A DNA stretch of 19,711 nucleotides from Gaeumannomyces sp. JS-464 (taxonomy: Eukaryota > Ascomycota > Sordariomycetes > Magnaporthales > Magnaporthaceae): contig NGZR01000020.1 in assembly GCA_002197995.1 (NCBI GenBank), forward strand, positions 1 to 19,711. Direction: 5' to 3'. Made by a program: the position numbers and the translations under genes. This document shows, one piece after another, positions 9,339 to 16,273 of this stretch (the stretch's first letter is position 1; each line of letters begins with the position of its first letter). The notes under the pieces are model-generated. The model saw only the letters and a program-made list of their open reading frames with translations, did no database searches and was not told the DNA's origin.

Positions 9339-9410
9339 GTACGTGCGTGGTGCGTGTCGTGTAGTGTCAGTAGCAGCAACCAAAGGGGTACGCGTACGTC
9401 CGGTAGAAGG
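9339..9410 (+). repeat. Dispersed hairpin element, copy 1 (inside omega intron)
   Basis: Collapsed, it reads TACTGCTGTGCTTCTTATTC, then ATAGCAGCAACCAAAGGGGT and ACGCTACTCCGTAGAAG. The GCTG/CAGC arms and the TACT...GTA part form two small hairpins. Close relatives stand at 13497-13567, 13571-13648 and 14702-14779 in tRNA spacers. Confidence 0.8.
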
Positions 9411-9652
9411 TAGGTAAGCACAAGTACGTGTAGGTAGGTAGTAGCAAGGTGTAAAGAAAACGTGAAGCGAAGCGTGTAGTCGTGTAACAGTAAGTAAGTA
9501 AGTAAGAGTAAGGTACGGTGTCAACGACGTAGTAAGGTGAGGTAAGTGGTGTAACAAGTAAGTCCGTGTGTAAGTAAAACCCAACAGTGTGTGTGTGTGT
9601 GTACGTGGTGTGTAGTAAAGTGTGTAAAGTAAAGTACAAAAGGAAAGTGTGT

Positions 9653-11474
9653 AGTGCCACACACAAAGTACAAAAAAAGTGTAAAGTCGTAGGTAGTGTG
9701 TGTAAGTAGAAAGTAGTGTAAGTAAGTAAAGTACAAAGTGTAAGTACCGTGTGTGTAAGTCAAGTCAAGTGTAAGTACGTACAGGGTGAAACGTAAGGTA
9801 GTGTGTCCGTGTCGTGCAGTCGTAAAGAAGTGAAAAAAGTAGGTGGTAGTGTCGTGTAGTAAGTCAAAAGTACAAGTAAAAAAGTGTGTCCGTGGTGTGT
9901 AGAGTGTCAAGGTGGTGTGTAGTAAGTAGTAAGTGTAAGAAGTGTACGTGTGTAAGTGTGTAGTAGTGTGTGTAACCAGTAAGTGTGTGTAGTGTCAAGT
10001 AAGGTCAAAAGTAGTCAAGTCGTCCGTAAGTACGTAAGTAAAGTCAGTAGTAAACAAAGTGTGTGTGGTGTAGGTAAACCGTGAAAGTAAAACAGTACGT
10101 AAGTGTCGTAAAGCGTCGTGTAGTAACGTAGTAGTAGTACAGTAGTAAGTAAGCAAGGAAGAGTCGTGTGTAGTGTAAAAAAGTGTAAAGTAGTAGTGTA
10201 AAGTAGTGGTCGTGTGTGTGTGTGTAGTGGAGTAGTGTCGTGTCACGTGTAGTGTAAGGTGAACGTAAAAGTGTGTCGTGTGTGTCGTGGTAGCCCGTGC
10301 GTGCAAAGCAGCAGGAGGGTGGTGTGTCACAGCAAACAGTGCGTGTGCGTACGCAGTACGCAGAAGACGTGTCCGTACAGCAACAAAAAGAGGGTGAGGT
10401 ACGTAGTATGTGTACGTAAAACGTGTAAAGTGTGTGTGTCGTGTGTGTAAAGAAGTGTAAGTACGTGTAGTGTAGAAGAGTGTAAAAGTGTAAAGCGTGT
10501 AAGTCGTAAGTAAAGTAGTAAAGTGTGTGAAGAAAAAGTGTGTGTGTAGTACAAAGTGTAAGGTAAAGTGTAAGTAGGTAGAGTGTGTAGTAAGTAAAAA
10601 GGTGTGGTAGTGTAAGTAGTAGGTAAACGTGTGAAGGTAGTGGTGTAGTGGTAGTAAGTAGGTGAGTAGTGTGTGTGTACAGAAAGTAGTGTCGTCAGTC
10701 AAAGGTGTAAGGAAGTGTGTGTAAGTGCGTAAGTCCGTCGTAAAGTGTGAGTGAGTAGTGTGTGTAGTGTGTAAGTAAAGCGTAGACGTGTCCAGTAGTG
10801 AAAGAAAAGTAAAAGTGTAAGGAAAGAAGTGTAGAAGTAGTGTGTAAGTACGTGGTAAAGTGTGTGAGTGCGTAGTAAGGTAAGTAAAGTGTAGAGAGTG
10901 GTGTAAGTAGTGTAAGTAAGAGTAAGTAACAGGTGTGCGTGCGTGCGTAAGCACGCGTGTCGCGTACGAAGGTAGTGCAGTAGGTGTAGAGTAAGTAGTG
11001 TGTGTAAAAGAGTCGTGTGTCAGTAAGTGGTGTGTGTGTGTGTAAGTAGCGGAGCACGTGTCGGTAGCGGGGGTGTACAAGTAGTCAGAGTAGTAGACGT
11101 CGTAAAAAGTGTAGTACGAAGTAGTAGTAAGTACGTAGTGTGTGTGTAAGTGTCGTAGTGTGTGTAGTAAAAAGTAGTAAGGTGGAAGTGTAGAGTGTGA
11201 AGGTGTAAAGGGAGGTGTAACGTAAACGGTGTGTGTAGAGCGTGAGTAGAGTCGTGGTGTGTAAGTGTAAAAGTGAAAAGGAGGGTGTAAGAAAGTAGTA
11301 GAGTGTCGTGTCGTGTAGTAAAGGGTGTGTAGTCAGGTGGTAAAGTGTGTCAGGGGTGTGTCACGTGTCACCGTAGGTGGTGCAGGTAGTGTCAAGTAAG
11401 GTACAGTCAAAACGGTCAGTGGTGTGGAGCGTGTGTGCAGGTAAAAGGGTGTGAAGTGTACGTGCGTAAAGTAG
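9653..11474 (+). CDS. rps3: Ribosomal protein S3 (intron-encoded)
   Basis: This encodes the mitochondrial small-subunit protein uS3. The collapsed ORF begins M-P-H-T-N-T-K-K-L-N and continues with S-I-N-T-T-G-E-T-K-Y-F-P-S-A (about 9757-9820), W-K-N-S, N-F-P-V, and T-N-S-K-A-L-I-T-I-Y-T-Y-N (about 10100-10140). The conserved C-terminus includes G-I-R-L-E-V-K-G-R-L-T-K-R (about 11182-11230), K-W-K-G-G-L-R-N-I-D-S-S-Y-K-G-L (11270-11330) and S-K-R-H-V-G-A-F-A-V-K-G-W-I, ending at TAG (11471-11474). TGA encodes Trp in K-W-K and G-W-I. The residue patterns and the position inside the 2449 intron both match Pezizomycotina Rps3. GC-rich palindromic insertions interrupt it at about 10283-10400 and 10930-10985, and several single-base slips occur. 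Translation presumably uses the intron or precursor RNA as messenger. Confidence 0.9.
10283..10400 (+). repeat. GC-rich palindromic insertion inside rps3
   Basis: The base composition changes abruptly from the AT-rich rps3 to a GC-rich block. It contains the perfect hairpin CCTGCTG-CAAAG-CAGCAGG (about 10295-10315) and further TGCTTGC and TACGCATACGC pairs. It has no counterpart in ordinary Rps3, so it is either an in-frame insertion tolerated in a variable loop or a frame-breaking one. Reading-frame bookkeeping is limited by the slips around it. Confidence 0.7.
10930..10985 (+). repeat. Second hairpin insertion inside rps3
   Basis: The collapsed block CAGTTGCTGCTGCTAAGCAC and CGCTTCGCTACGAAGTATGC is rich in GC and in the TACGAAGTA unit found in the dispersed hairpins. 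It is flanked by AT-rich rps3 codons. Confidence 0.65.
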
Positions 11475-11486
11475 AGTGTGTGTAGT

Positions 11487-11760
11487 GGTAGTGCGTACGT
11501 GTCGTAAGAAGGTAGCAGTACGTGTCGGTAGCCCGTGCGTGTGTGCAGGGCGTACAAAGGTACGCGTAGGTGGTGTAGTGTGTAGTGCGTGTAGTACGTG
11601 TGCGTACCGTAAGTCAGTAGTAAGCAGTACGTGTCGTGCGTGTAGTGTGTCGTGCGTACGAAGGTACGTACGAAGGTACAGTAGGTACGTGTCGGTAGCA
11701 GGTAGCGGTAGCGTGGTAGCCAGCCAGCAAGCCAGCCGTACGTGTCGGTAGTGAAGCAAG
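11487..11760 (+). repeat. Cluster of perfect double hairpins downstream of rps3
   Basis: 11487-11521 is a 12-bp stem with a TAA loop (GTATGCTACTTC / GAAGTAGCATAC). 11527-11555 is a 10-bp stem with a TTT loop (GTAGCCCTGC / GCAGGGCTAC). Near 11650-11699 is TGCTACGAAGTACT facing AGTACTTCGTAGCA. 11700-11745 is a GTAGC/CAGCC-rich stretch. Adjacent pairs of this kind resemble the mobile double-hairpin elements described in fungal mitochondrial DNA. Confidence 0.8.
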
Positions 11761-11897
11761 CACGTAAGTAGGTAAGGTAGAAAAAGTAGTAGCGAGTGTA
11801 AAACAGTAGGTAAGGTAAAAGTGAAGAAAGTAGGTCGTGAACCAGTGTGTGGTGAGAAGTGTGGAAAGTAGTGTAGTGTAGTGAGTAACAAGGTGTG

Positions 11898-12465
11898 AAC
11901 AGGCGTAAGTGTGTGCGCAAGAGTGGTGCGAAAGTGACGTGCGCGGGTGTGGCACCGTCGAGTGGTCGGCGTGTAACGTGTAGTCCGTCAGTGGACGCAG
12001 AAACGTAGTGGTAGGGGTGCGACGTGGTGTCGGTCGAGTGTAAAAAGGTGTACACGAGCGTGGGGTGTAAAGTACGGTCGGTGAGACAGGTAGTGGTGTG
12101 TCGTAGTCGTGTCGTAGAGGGAAGTGTAGAAGTAGTAAGTAAGGAGGTAAGTCGTAGGTACGAAAGGAACAGTGGGGACGTGGTGTAGTGTCGTACGAAA
12201 ACGGTGTGTGGTAAGTGTGTGTAGTGTAACCGTAGTGGGTGTGTACCGTGGTGTGGTGTGTAGTGGTACCCAAGTAGTGTAAGTGTAGTGTAGTAGTAAC
12301 AAACAAGTGTGTGTAGTAGTAGGGAGTGTGTACGTGTGTCACGTGTAAGGTAACAGTGAGTAGCAGTAGGCAGTGGCAGGGAAGCGTAAGGTGTAGGTCA
12401 AAGAGTAAGGTGGTGTGAAAGCAGTAGTAGACACGAAGCGTGTACCGTGTAAGAGTAGTGTGTCG
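11898..12465 (+). rRNA. rnl: Mitochondrial LSU rRNA, 3' exon (E. coli 2450 to end)
   Basis: It begins AACAGGCTAATTTGCGC and shows TTGGCACCTCGATGTCGGCT (about 11948-11975, the peptidyl-transferase region). CGAGCTGGGTTAAATACGTC (about 12055-12080), GTGAGACAGT and the sarcin-ricin loop AGTACGAAAGGAAC (12154-12171) follow. After an AT-rich expansion at about 12195-12350 the 3' terminal helix region reads GGCAGGGAAGCTAAGTTAGT and GATAAGTGTTGAAAGCATAT (about 12375-12428), the counterpart of the bacterial AGCTAAATGCGG and AAGTGCTGAAAGCATCT. The mature 3' end is placed at about 12465 by analogy. Confidence 0.92.
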
Positions 12466-12677
12466 TGTAGTAGTAGTACGGTAAGTAGTAAGTAGTACGA
12501 GAAGTAGGCGTGTGTGTAGTCGTGGTAAGAAGTCGTAGAGAGTGTGTGTAGGAACAAAGGTACGTAAGTGTTGTAGTAAGGTGTACGTAAAGTAGTGTGT
12601 GTAGTCGTGTCGTGTGTGTGTGTGTGTGTGTAGTAGTGTCAGCGTGTAGGTGTCCCGTACGTACGGTAGGGAACCAG
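12466..12677 (+). other. AT-rich spacer between rnl and trnT
   Basis: No gene is visible. It contains a long T tract (12607-12632 raw, ten collapsed Ts) and, just before the tRNA, the small palindrome GTTCCCTACTACGTAGGGAAC near 12648-12674. Confidence 0.6.
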
Positions 12678-12775
12678 GCCCCGTGGGCCGTAGGTGTAGC
12701 AGTAAAAGGTAAGTGCAAGTGTGGTGTGTGTGGTAAGTCAAGTAGAAGCAAGGTGCGAGTACGTGTGCACCGGGC
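12678..12775 (+). tRNA. trnT: tRNA-Thr(UGU)
   Basis: The collapsed anticodon loop TTTGTAA (anticodon TGT) is flanked by ATTG/CAAT. The T arm GCAAG-TGCGATA-CTTGC is perfect. The 3' acceptor strand ACCGGGC is clear, but the 5' strand GCCCCTGG pairs only partly, perhaps because of an indel. Its position directly after rnl is where Pezizomycotina carry trnT. Confidence 0.78.
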
Positions 12776-13162
12776 GTGTAGTGTAACGTGTAGTGCGAAG
12801 GTACAGCAAGCCGTGTGCGTGGTACGTGTCGTAAGTACGGTACGTACGTAAGTACGGTACGTACGTAAGTACGCAGCAGTAGTGTGTCAGTAAGTAAGGT
12901 AGTGCCGTAGTGTGTCGTGTAGTGTCAGTAGGTAGGTACGTACGTAAGTACGGTACGTACGGTAGCAAAGCGTACGTAGTGCACGTACGCACAGAAGGTA
13001 AGCACGCACGTAAGGTAAACAGTGCGTGTGCGTACAACGTACGCGTACGTGCGTACGAAGGTACGGTAGGTAGTGTCGGTAGGTACGTGTCGGTAGCAGA
13101 AAGTAAGAAGGTACACGTGTCGGTAAGGAGTGTAGTGTGTGTAGTAAGTAAGTACGTGTGTA
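12776..13162 (+). repeat. Spacer filled with TACTACTAATACG repeats and hairpins
   Basis: There is no gene. The collapsed unit TACTACTAATACG occurs repeatedly (about 12838-12873, 12934-12962), together with TACGAAGTA and TACTTCGTA elements (about 13054-13092). Some of these can fold back on each other. Confidence 0.75.
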
Positions 13163-13255
13163 GGGAGTGTAGGTCGGTCGTAGGTGGAAAGACAGTAGCG
13201 TCGTGTGTCAAGTGCGTGAGGTCGCAGGGTGTCAACGTCCGTGCCGTAGGTCGTA
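13163..13255 (+). tRNA. trnE: tRNA-Glu(UUC)
   Basis: The anticodon loop is CTTTCAA (anticodon TTC). The T arm GCAGG-TTCAACT-CCTGC is perfect, and the D arm is GTCGTCTAGTGGAAAGAC. The acceptor GGGATTA pairs loosely with TAGTCTA, probably because of one missing base. Confidence 0.85.
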
Positions 13256-13256
13256 A

Positions 13257-13349
13257 GTGCGGAGTGTAGTGTGGTAAAGTGGGTGTAACAAGTGTGTGAC
13301 GTCAGTGACCAAAAAAGTAGTAGGGTGTCAAAGTCCGTAGTAGTCCGCC
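13257..13349 (+). tRNA. trnM: tRNA-Met(CAU), initiator-like
   Basis: The anticodon loop is CTCATGA (CAT). The T arm is ATAGG-TTCAAAT-CCTAT, and the acceptor is GCGGAT with ATCCGC. The first position (T) faces C, a mismatch of the kind that marks bacterial-type initiator tRNAs, so this is the likeliest formyl-Met initiator of the three CAT tRNAs. It abuts trnE. Confidence 0.85.
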
Positions 13350-13496
13350 GTGCCGTACGAAGGTACGAAGGTACGTGTCGGTACGTGTCGGTACGTGTCG
13401 GTACGTGTCGGTACGTACGTAAGTACGTAAGTAAGTAAGTACGGTACGTACGTAAGTACGGTAGCAAAAGCACGCGTGTGTAGTGAAAGTAAGCAA

Positions 13497-13567
13497 GGTA
13501 CGTGCGTGGTGCGTGTCGTAGTGTGTCAGTAGGTAGCAACCAAAGGAGTACACGTACGTGTCGGTAG
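13497..13567 (+). repeat. Dispersed hairpin element, copy 2
   Basis: It has the same order of motifs as copy 1: TACTGCTGTGCTTCT, TTCATAG, GCAACCAAAGG, then CTACTTCGTAG. It carries a short form of the CCAAA repeat. Confidence 0.8.
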
Positions 13568-13570
13568 TAA

Positions 13571-13648
13571 GGTACGTGCGTGGTGCGTGTCGTGTAGTGT
13601 CAGTAGCAGCAACCAAACCAAAGGGGTACGCGTACGTGTCGGTAGAAG
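13571..13648 (+). repeat. Dispersed hairpin element, copy 3
   Basis: It is nearly identical to copy 1, but the AACCAAA stretch is extended to AACCAAACCAAAGGGG. It directly follows copy 2, so the two form a local tandem. Confidence 0.8.
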
Positions 13649-13849
13649 CGCGTGCGTGTCGTACGAAGGTACGTGTCGCACGAAGGTAGGTACGTGTCGG
13701 TAGGTAAGCAGCCGTGTAAGTAAAGAAGTAGTGCGTGTGTGTGTAGTAGACGTGTGCAGTGGGTGTACGAAGGTAAGCGTGTACGTGTCGGTAACGTAGT
13801 AGTAGGTGTGGTGCGTGTACGTAAGGTAAGCAGCGTGTAGTGTGTAGGT

Positions 13850-13947
13850 GAGGCGTAGTAGCGTGTAAGTGTGGGTAAAGCAGTACGTGCGTCAGTAACA
13901 GGTACGTGTACGTAAGGTGGTGTCAAGGTCACGTGTGTAGCCGTGTA
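13850..13947 (+). tRNA. trnM: tRNA-Met(CAU), second copy
   Basis: The acceptor GAGGCTA pairs with TAGCCTT. The D arm is AGCTTAATTGGTAAAGC, the anticodon loop CTCATAA (CAT), and the T arm AAGTG-TTCAAGT-CACTT is perfect. The fully paired acceptor suggests an elongator tRNA-Met. Confidence 0.88.
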
Positions 13948-13948
13948 A

Positions 13949-14051
13949 GTCCGAGGTGAGTGAAAGTGGGTAGACAGTAACAAACGTGTAAAAGTGTGTG
14001 GTAGGGTGTAAGTAGCCAGTAAAGGGTGTCGAGGTCCGTGTGTGTGTCGGA
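13949..14051 (+). tRNA. trnL: tRNA-Leu(UAA)
   Basis: Its acceptor TCCGA pairs with TCGGA. The D arm contains GATGAAATGGTAGACAT, the anticodon region AACTTAAAATTTG gives TAA, and the variable arm is long, as in class II tRNAs. The T arm contains AAAGG-TTCGAGT-CCTTT. It begins one base after the preceding tRNA. Confidence 0.87.
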
Positions 14052-14701
14052 GTAGCGTACGCAGTGGGAGAGAGGGTAGTGTGTGAGTGTACGTAGGAGT
14101 AGTAGGGTAGTGTGTAGTCGTAAAAAGTGTGTGTAGTCACCAGGTGTGTGTGTGTGTGTAGTGTGTGTGTAGTGTGAGTGTGTGAGTGTGTGGGTGTGTG
14201 GTGCGTACGAAGGTAAGCAGTAGAGTGTACCGGTACGTGTACGTACGAAGGTAGTGAAGTGTAGTGCGTAGCGTACGCACGTGTCGGTAAGGAGCAAGCG
14301 TAAAGCGTACACGTAAGTAAGAAGTAAGTAGGTGTGGGCCGTGGCGTACGTAGTGAAAGTAAGAAGGTACGTAGTGTACGTCGTGTGTGTGTGTGTGTAG
14401 GTACGTGTCGGTAGGTGAGTGGTAAGGTAGTGCAGTGGTCGTACGTGTCGGTAGGTGGTACGGCCGTACGTGTCGTGCGTGCAACGGAGGTAAGAAAGCA
14501 GCGTACGTGTCGGTAGTGCAGGGAACGTGTGTAAGAGTAAAGTACCCGCCGTAGGTGTAACGGAGTGGTAGGTGCGTGTACGTGTCGTAGTGTAAAGTAA
14601 GGGGGCGGTACGTGTCGGTAACACGTACGTGTCGGTAAGTACGCGCGTGTAGTGTCAGTAGTAAGCACACGTACGTAGAAGGTAAGCACACGTACGTAGA
14701 A

Positions 14702-14779
14702 GGTACGTGCGTGGTGCGTGTCGTGTAGTGTGTCAGTAGCAACCAAACCAAAAGGGTCAGCGTACGTGTCGGTAGAAGG
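14702..14779 (+). repeat. Dispersed hairpin element, copy 4
   Basis: TACTGCTGTGCTTCTTATTT, then CATAGCAACCAAACCAAAAG and CTACTTCGTAGAAG. It shares the extended CCAAA form with copy 3. Confidence 0.8.
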
Positions 14780-14842
14780 TACGTAAAAAAAAGTACCGGG
14801 GTGCGTACCCCGTGTGGGGGTGTGCGTGTCGCGTGGCAGGTA

Positions 14843-14914
14843 GCGCGTGTACGTGCGTGTCGCAGTGAAAGTAGGTAAGCGCGTGTACGTGCGTGTCGCA
14901 GTGAAAGTAGGTAA
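14843..14914 (+). repeat. Two tandem 36-base units
   Basis: The raw units 14843-14878 and 14879-14914 are identical, and a third truncated unit starts at 14915. Each collapses to GCGCTTACTGCTTCGCATGA plus AATAGTAA. With the next GCGC, the GCGCTTACT and AGTAAGCGC ends form an inverted pair, so each unit plus boundary can make a hairpin. Confidence 0.85.
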
Positions 14915-14926
14915 GCGCGTGTAGCG

Positions 14927-15022
14927 GGGGAAAGTAGGTAGTAAGTGGGGTAGGTAGTAGCAAGTGTGTGTGCAGTAGTGTGGTGTGTGGTCCGGGTGTC
15001 GAGTGCCCGGGTGTGTCGTCCA
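14927..15022 (+). tRNA. trnA: tRNA-Ala(UGC)
   Basis: Its acceptor GGGGAAA pairs with TTTCTCC. The D arm is TAGTATAATGGGTAGTATA, the anticodon loop TTTGCAT gives TGC, and the T arm is CCGG-TTCGATG-CCGG. The third truncated copy of the 36-base repeat abuts its 5' end. Confidence 0.88.
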
Positions 15023-15060
15023 CAGTAGTCGTGGTGTCAGTCGTAGTCCAGTGTCAGTGT

Positions 15061-15157
15061 GCGTCAGTGGTAACGTCAAGTGTGGTAGAGGTGAAAGTAC
15101 GTGAAGAGTAGTGTGTGTGGTGTAGTAAGGTGTCGAAGTCGTGTAGTCGTGTGGGCA
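15061..15157 (+). tRNA. trnF: tRNA-Phe(GAA)
   Basis: The acceptor GCTCATG pairs with CTTGGGC, using wobble pairs. The D arm is AACTCAATTGTAGAGT, the anticodon loop ACTGAAGAT gives GAA, and the T arm is ATAAG-TTCGAAT-CTTAT. Confidence 0.87.
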
Positions 15158-15181
15158 AAGAGTGTCGTGTAAAGTAGTAAG

Positions 15182-15268
15182 GGGTAAGTGAGTGGAAGTG
15201 GGTAGACAGTGAAGTAGTGTAGGGTGGTGTAGTGTGTGTAGTCCGGTGTCAACGTCGGGGTGTACCGT
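15182..15268 (+). tRNA. trnL: tRNA-Leu(UAG)
   Basis: Its acceptor GGTAA pairs with TTACC. The D arm contains GATGGAATGGTAGACAT, as in the other tRNA-Leu, and the anticodon region ATTAGGT gives TAG. The T arm is TCCG-TTCAACT-CGGG. The variable region looks short for a leucine tRNA, which may reflect lost bases. Confidence 0.75.
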
Positions 15269-15618
15269 GTAAGTGTAGTAGGTCGTAGGAAGTGTGTGTG
15301 TGTAGTCGTAGTAAAGTCCGTGTACAGTGTGTAAGTGTAAAGTCAGTGCGTGTAGGTACGTGTCGTACGAAGGTAGCGTGACCGTGTGTGGGTGTGTGGG
15401 TGTGCGTAGTGAAAGTAAGAAGCACAGCAGGTACGTGTCGGTACGTGTCGGTACGTGTCGTAAGTACGGTACGTGTCGTAAGTACGGTAGCGACGTCGGT
15501 ACGTGTCGTAAGTACGGTAGCGACGTCCGGTACGTGTCGTAAGTACGGTAGCAAACACAAAAGTAAGGTGAGTAAAGTAGAGTAGACGTGTGTAACAGTG
15601 TAAAAAAACAAGGTGAGA
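15269..15618 (+). repeat. Spacer with short tandem repeats between trnL and trnQ
   Basis: No gene is visible. After an AT-rich start (to 15350) comes TACGAAGTAGC, then three tandem TACTTCG-type units (15431-15460) and three longer tandem units TACTTCTAATACGTAGCGAC (about 15469-15553). The rest is AT-rich. Confidence 0.8.
15469..15553 (+). repeat. Three tandem units of about 30 raw bases
   Basis: Each unit collapses to TACTTCTAATACGTAGCGAC plus TC(C)G. The last is truncated after GTAGC. Within each unit TACTTCTAA resembles a degenerate partner of the TACGAAGTA motif. Confidence 0.85.
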
Positions 15619-15714
15619 GTAGTGGTGTGGTAGACGTAAGGGGTAAGGTCAGTAAGGTGTGTGTGTGAGTACGTGTACAGTAGTGAGGTGGTGTCGAACC
15701 GCGTCCAACAGTAA
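15619..15714 (+). tRNA. trnQ: tRNA-Gln(UUG)
   Basis: The acceptor TATGTTG pairs perfectly with CAACATA. The D arm GACTAAGGGTAAGTC, the anticodon loop TTTTGAT (TTG) and the T arm GAGTG-TTCGAAC-CGCTC also pair well. Confidence 0.9.
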
Positions 15715-15719
15715 GTGCC

Positions 15720-15816
15720 GGAGGAGTAGTAGGTGTCAAGTAGGGTAGAACGGTCGTGGTGTCGGTGGCGTCAGAAGGGTGTCGTCGTGGTGTCAAGGTC
15801 AGAGGTAGTCCGTCCC
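15720..15816 (+). tRNA. trnH: tRNA-His(GUG)
   Basis: The acceptor GGAGGATA is matched by TATCCTCC. The D arm is AGTTCAATAGGTAGAAC, the anticodon region TTCGTGGC gives GTG, and the T arm is CTCTG-TTCAAGT-CAGAG. All helices pair well. Confidence 0.9.
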
Positions 15817-15921
15817 GTGTAGGTGCGTGTCGTGTAGTAGTCCGTGTGTGCGTACGGTAGTGTAGAAGGTACGAAGGTAAGCAAGCCGTAGGTAAGTAGT
15901 GTGTAAGTGGTACGTAAGTGT

Positions 15922-16009
15922 GTGCCGTGTGTAGGTGTTAAGTGGGTAGAACCGGTAGTGTGTGTGTAAAAGTACGTGTGTGTGTAGGTGTCGAAGTCGT
16001 GGAAGGGCA
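15922..16009 (+). tRNA. trnK: tRNA-Lys(UUU)
   Basis: The acceptor TGCCTTT pairs with AAGGGCA. The D arm is AGTTTAATGGTAGAAC. The anticodon stem GTATT/AATAC closes a loop read as TTTAA, two bases short. A TTTTTAA loop with a shortened T run gives anticodon TTT. The T arm is TTTAG-TTCGAAT-CTGGA. The identity rests on repairing the T run, so it is less certain than the others. Confidence 0.7.
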
Positions 16010-16169
16010 AGAAAGTGGTAAGTAGTGTAGTAGTGTAGTAAAAAAAAAGTGTACGTGCGTGTAAGTGTCGTAGCGAAGGTACGTGTCGGTAGTAAAGGTA
16101 AGCACGAAGGTAAGCAGGTAAAACGTAGTAGTGTAAGTACGTAGTAAAGTAAGTGTGTAAAGAGTAGGT
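16010..16169 (+). other. AT-rich spacer between trnK and trnM
   Basis: No gene is visible. It contains a poly-A run and a TACTTCGTA unit followed by AAGTAAGCACGAAGTAAGC, another degenerate member of the hairpin family (about 16058-16120). Confidence 0.6.
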
Positions 16170-16261
16170 GTAGGGGTAGGTGTGTAAGTAGGGTGTAAAA
16201 CGTGTGTAAGTGTGTCAGTACGGTGTAAAAAGTGAGAAGTGTCGAGTGTGTCGTCCCCGTA
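16170..16261 (+). tRNA. trnM: tRNA-Met(CAU), third copy
   Basis: The acceptor TAGGG pairs with CCCTA. The D arm is AGTTTAATAGGTTAAAACT, the anticodon region TTTCATACG gives CAT, and the T arm GAGAA...TTCTC lacks one loop T. It lies 12 raw bases before the nad2 start, the usual place of a trnM in Pezizomycotina. A lysidine-modified tRNA-Ile cannot be excluded from sequence alone. Confidence 0.82.
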
Positions 16262-16273
16262 GCGTAAGTAGTA

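Larger units (their letters stand above)
9171..11897 (+). mobile_element. Omega-site group I intron of rnl (E. coli 2449) hosting rps3
   Basis: The exon left side ends TAGGGAT (9170) and the right side begins AACAGGCTAATTTGCG (11898), which places this intron at the same site as the yeast omega intron. The R element GTTCAACGACTATAAG lies at 9517-9537. An S-like element AAATAGTCTGAACC lies at 11826-11844, near the 3' end, and the last intron base is G (11897). rps3 sits between R and S, i.e. in the P8 loop, as in the Pezizomycotina version of this intron. Several GC-rich hairpins have invaded it (9339-9410 and 11487-11760, plus two inside rps3). Confidence 0.9.
13350..13849 (+). repeat. Repeat-filled spacer between trnM copies
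   Basis: There is no gene. It contains four tandem TACTTCG units (about 13371-13412), TACTACTAATACG units (13411-13461), two copies of the 70-80-base hairpin element (13497-13567 and 13571-13648), and more TACGAAGTA/TACTTCGTA pairs to about 13800. Confidence 0.8.
14052..14926 (+). repeat. 875-base repeat-rich spacer between trnL and trnA
   Basis: I see no gene. It opens with a T-rich stretch (to 14200) and then becomes a mosaic of TACGAAGTA/TACTTCGTA hairpins, a hairpin-element copy (14702-14779), a GGGGTGCGTACCCC-like palindrome (about 14796-14812 raw) and two tandem 36-base units (14843-14914). GC content is clearly higher than in the genes. Confidence 0.8.

Noticed and set aside
12776..15618. 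CRISPR array
   Set aside because: The repeats are short palindromic units with irregular spacing and no unique spacers of constant length, in a mitochondrial tRNA cluster.
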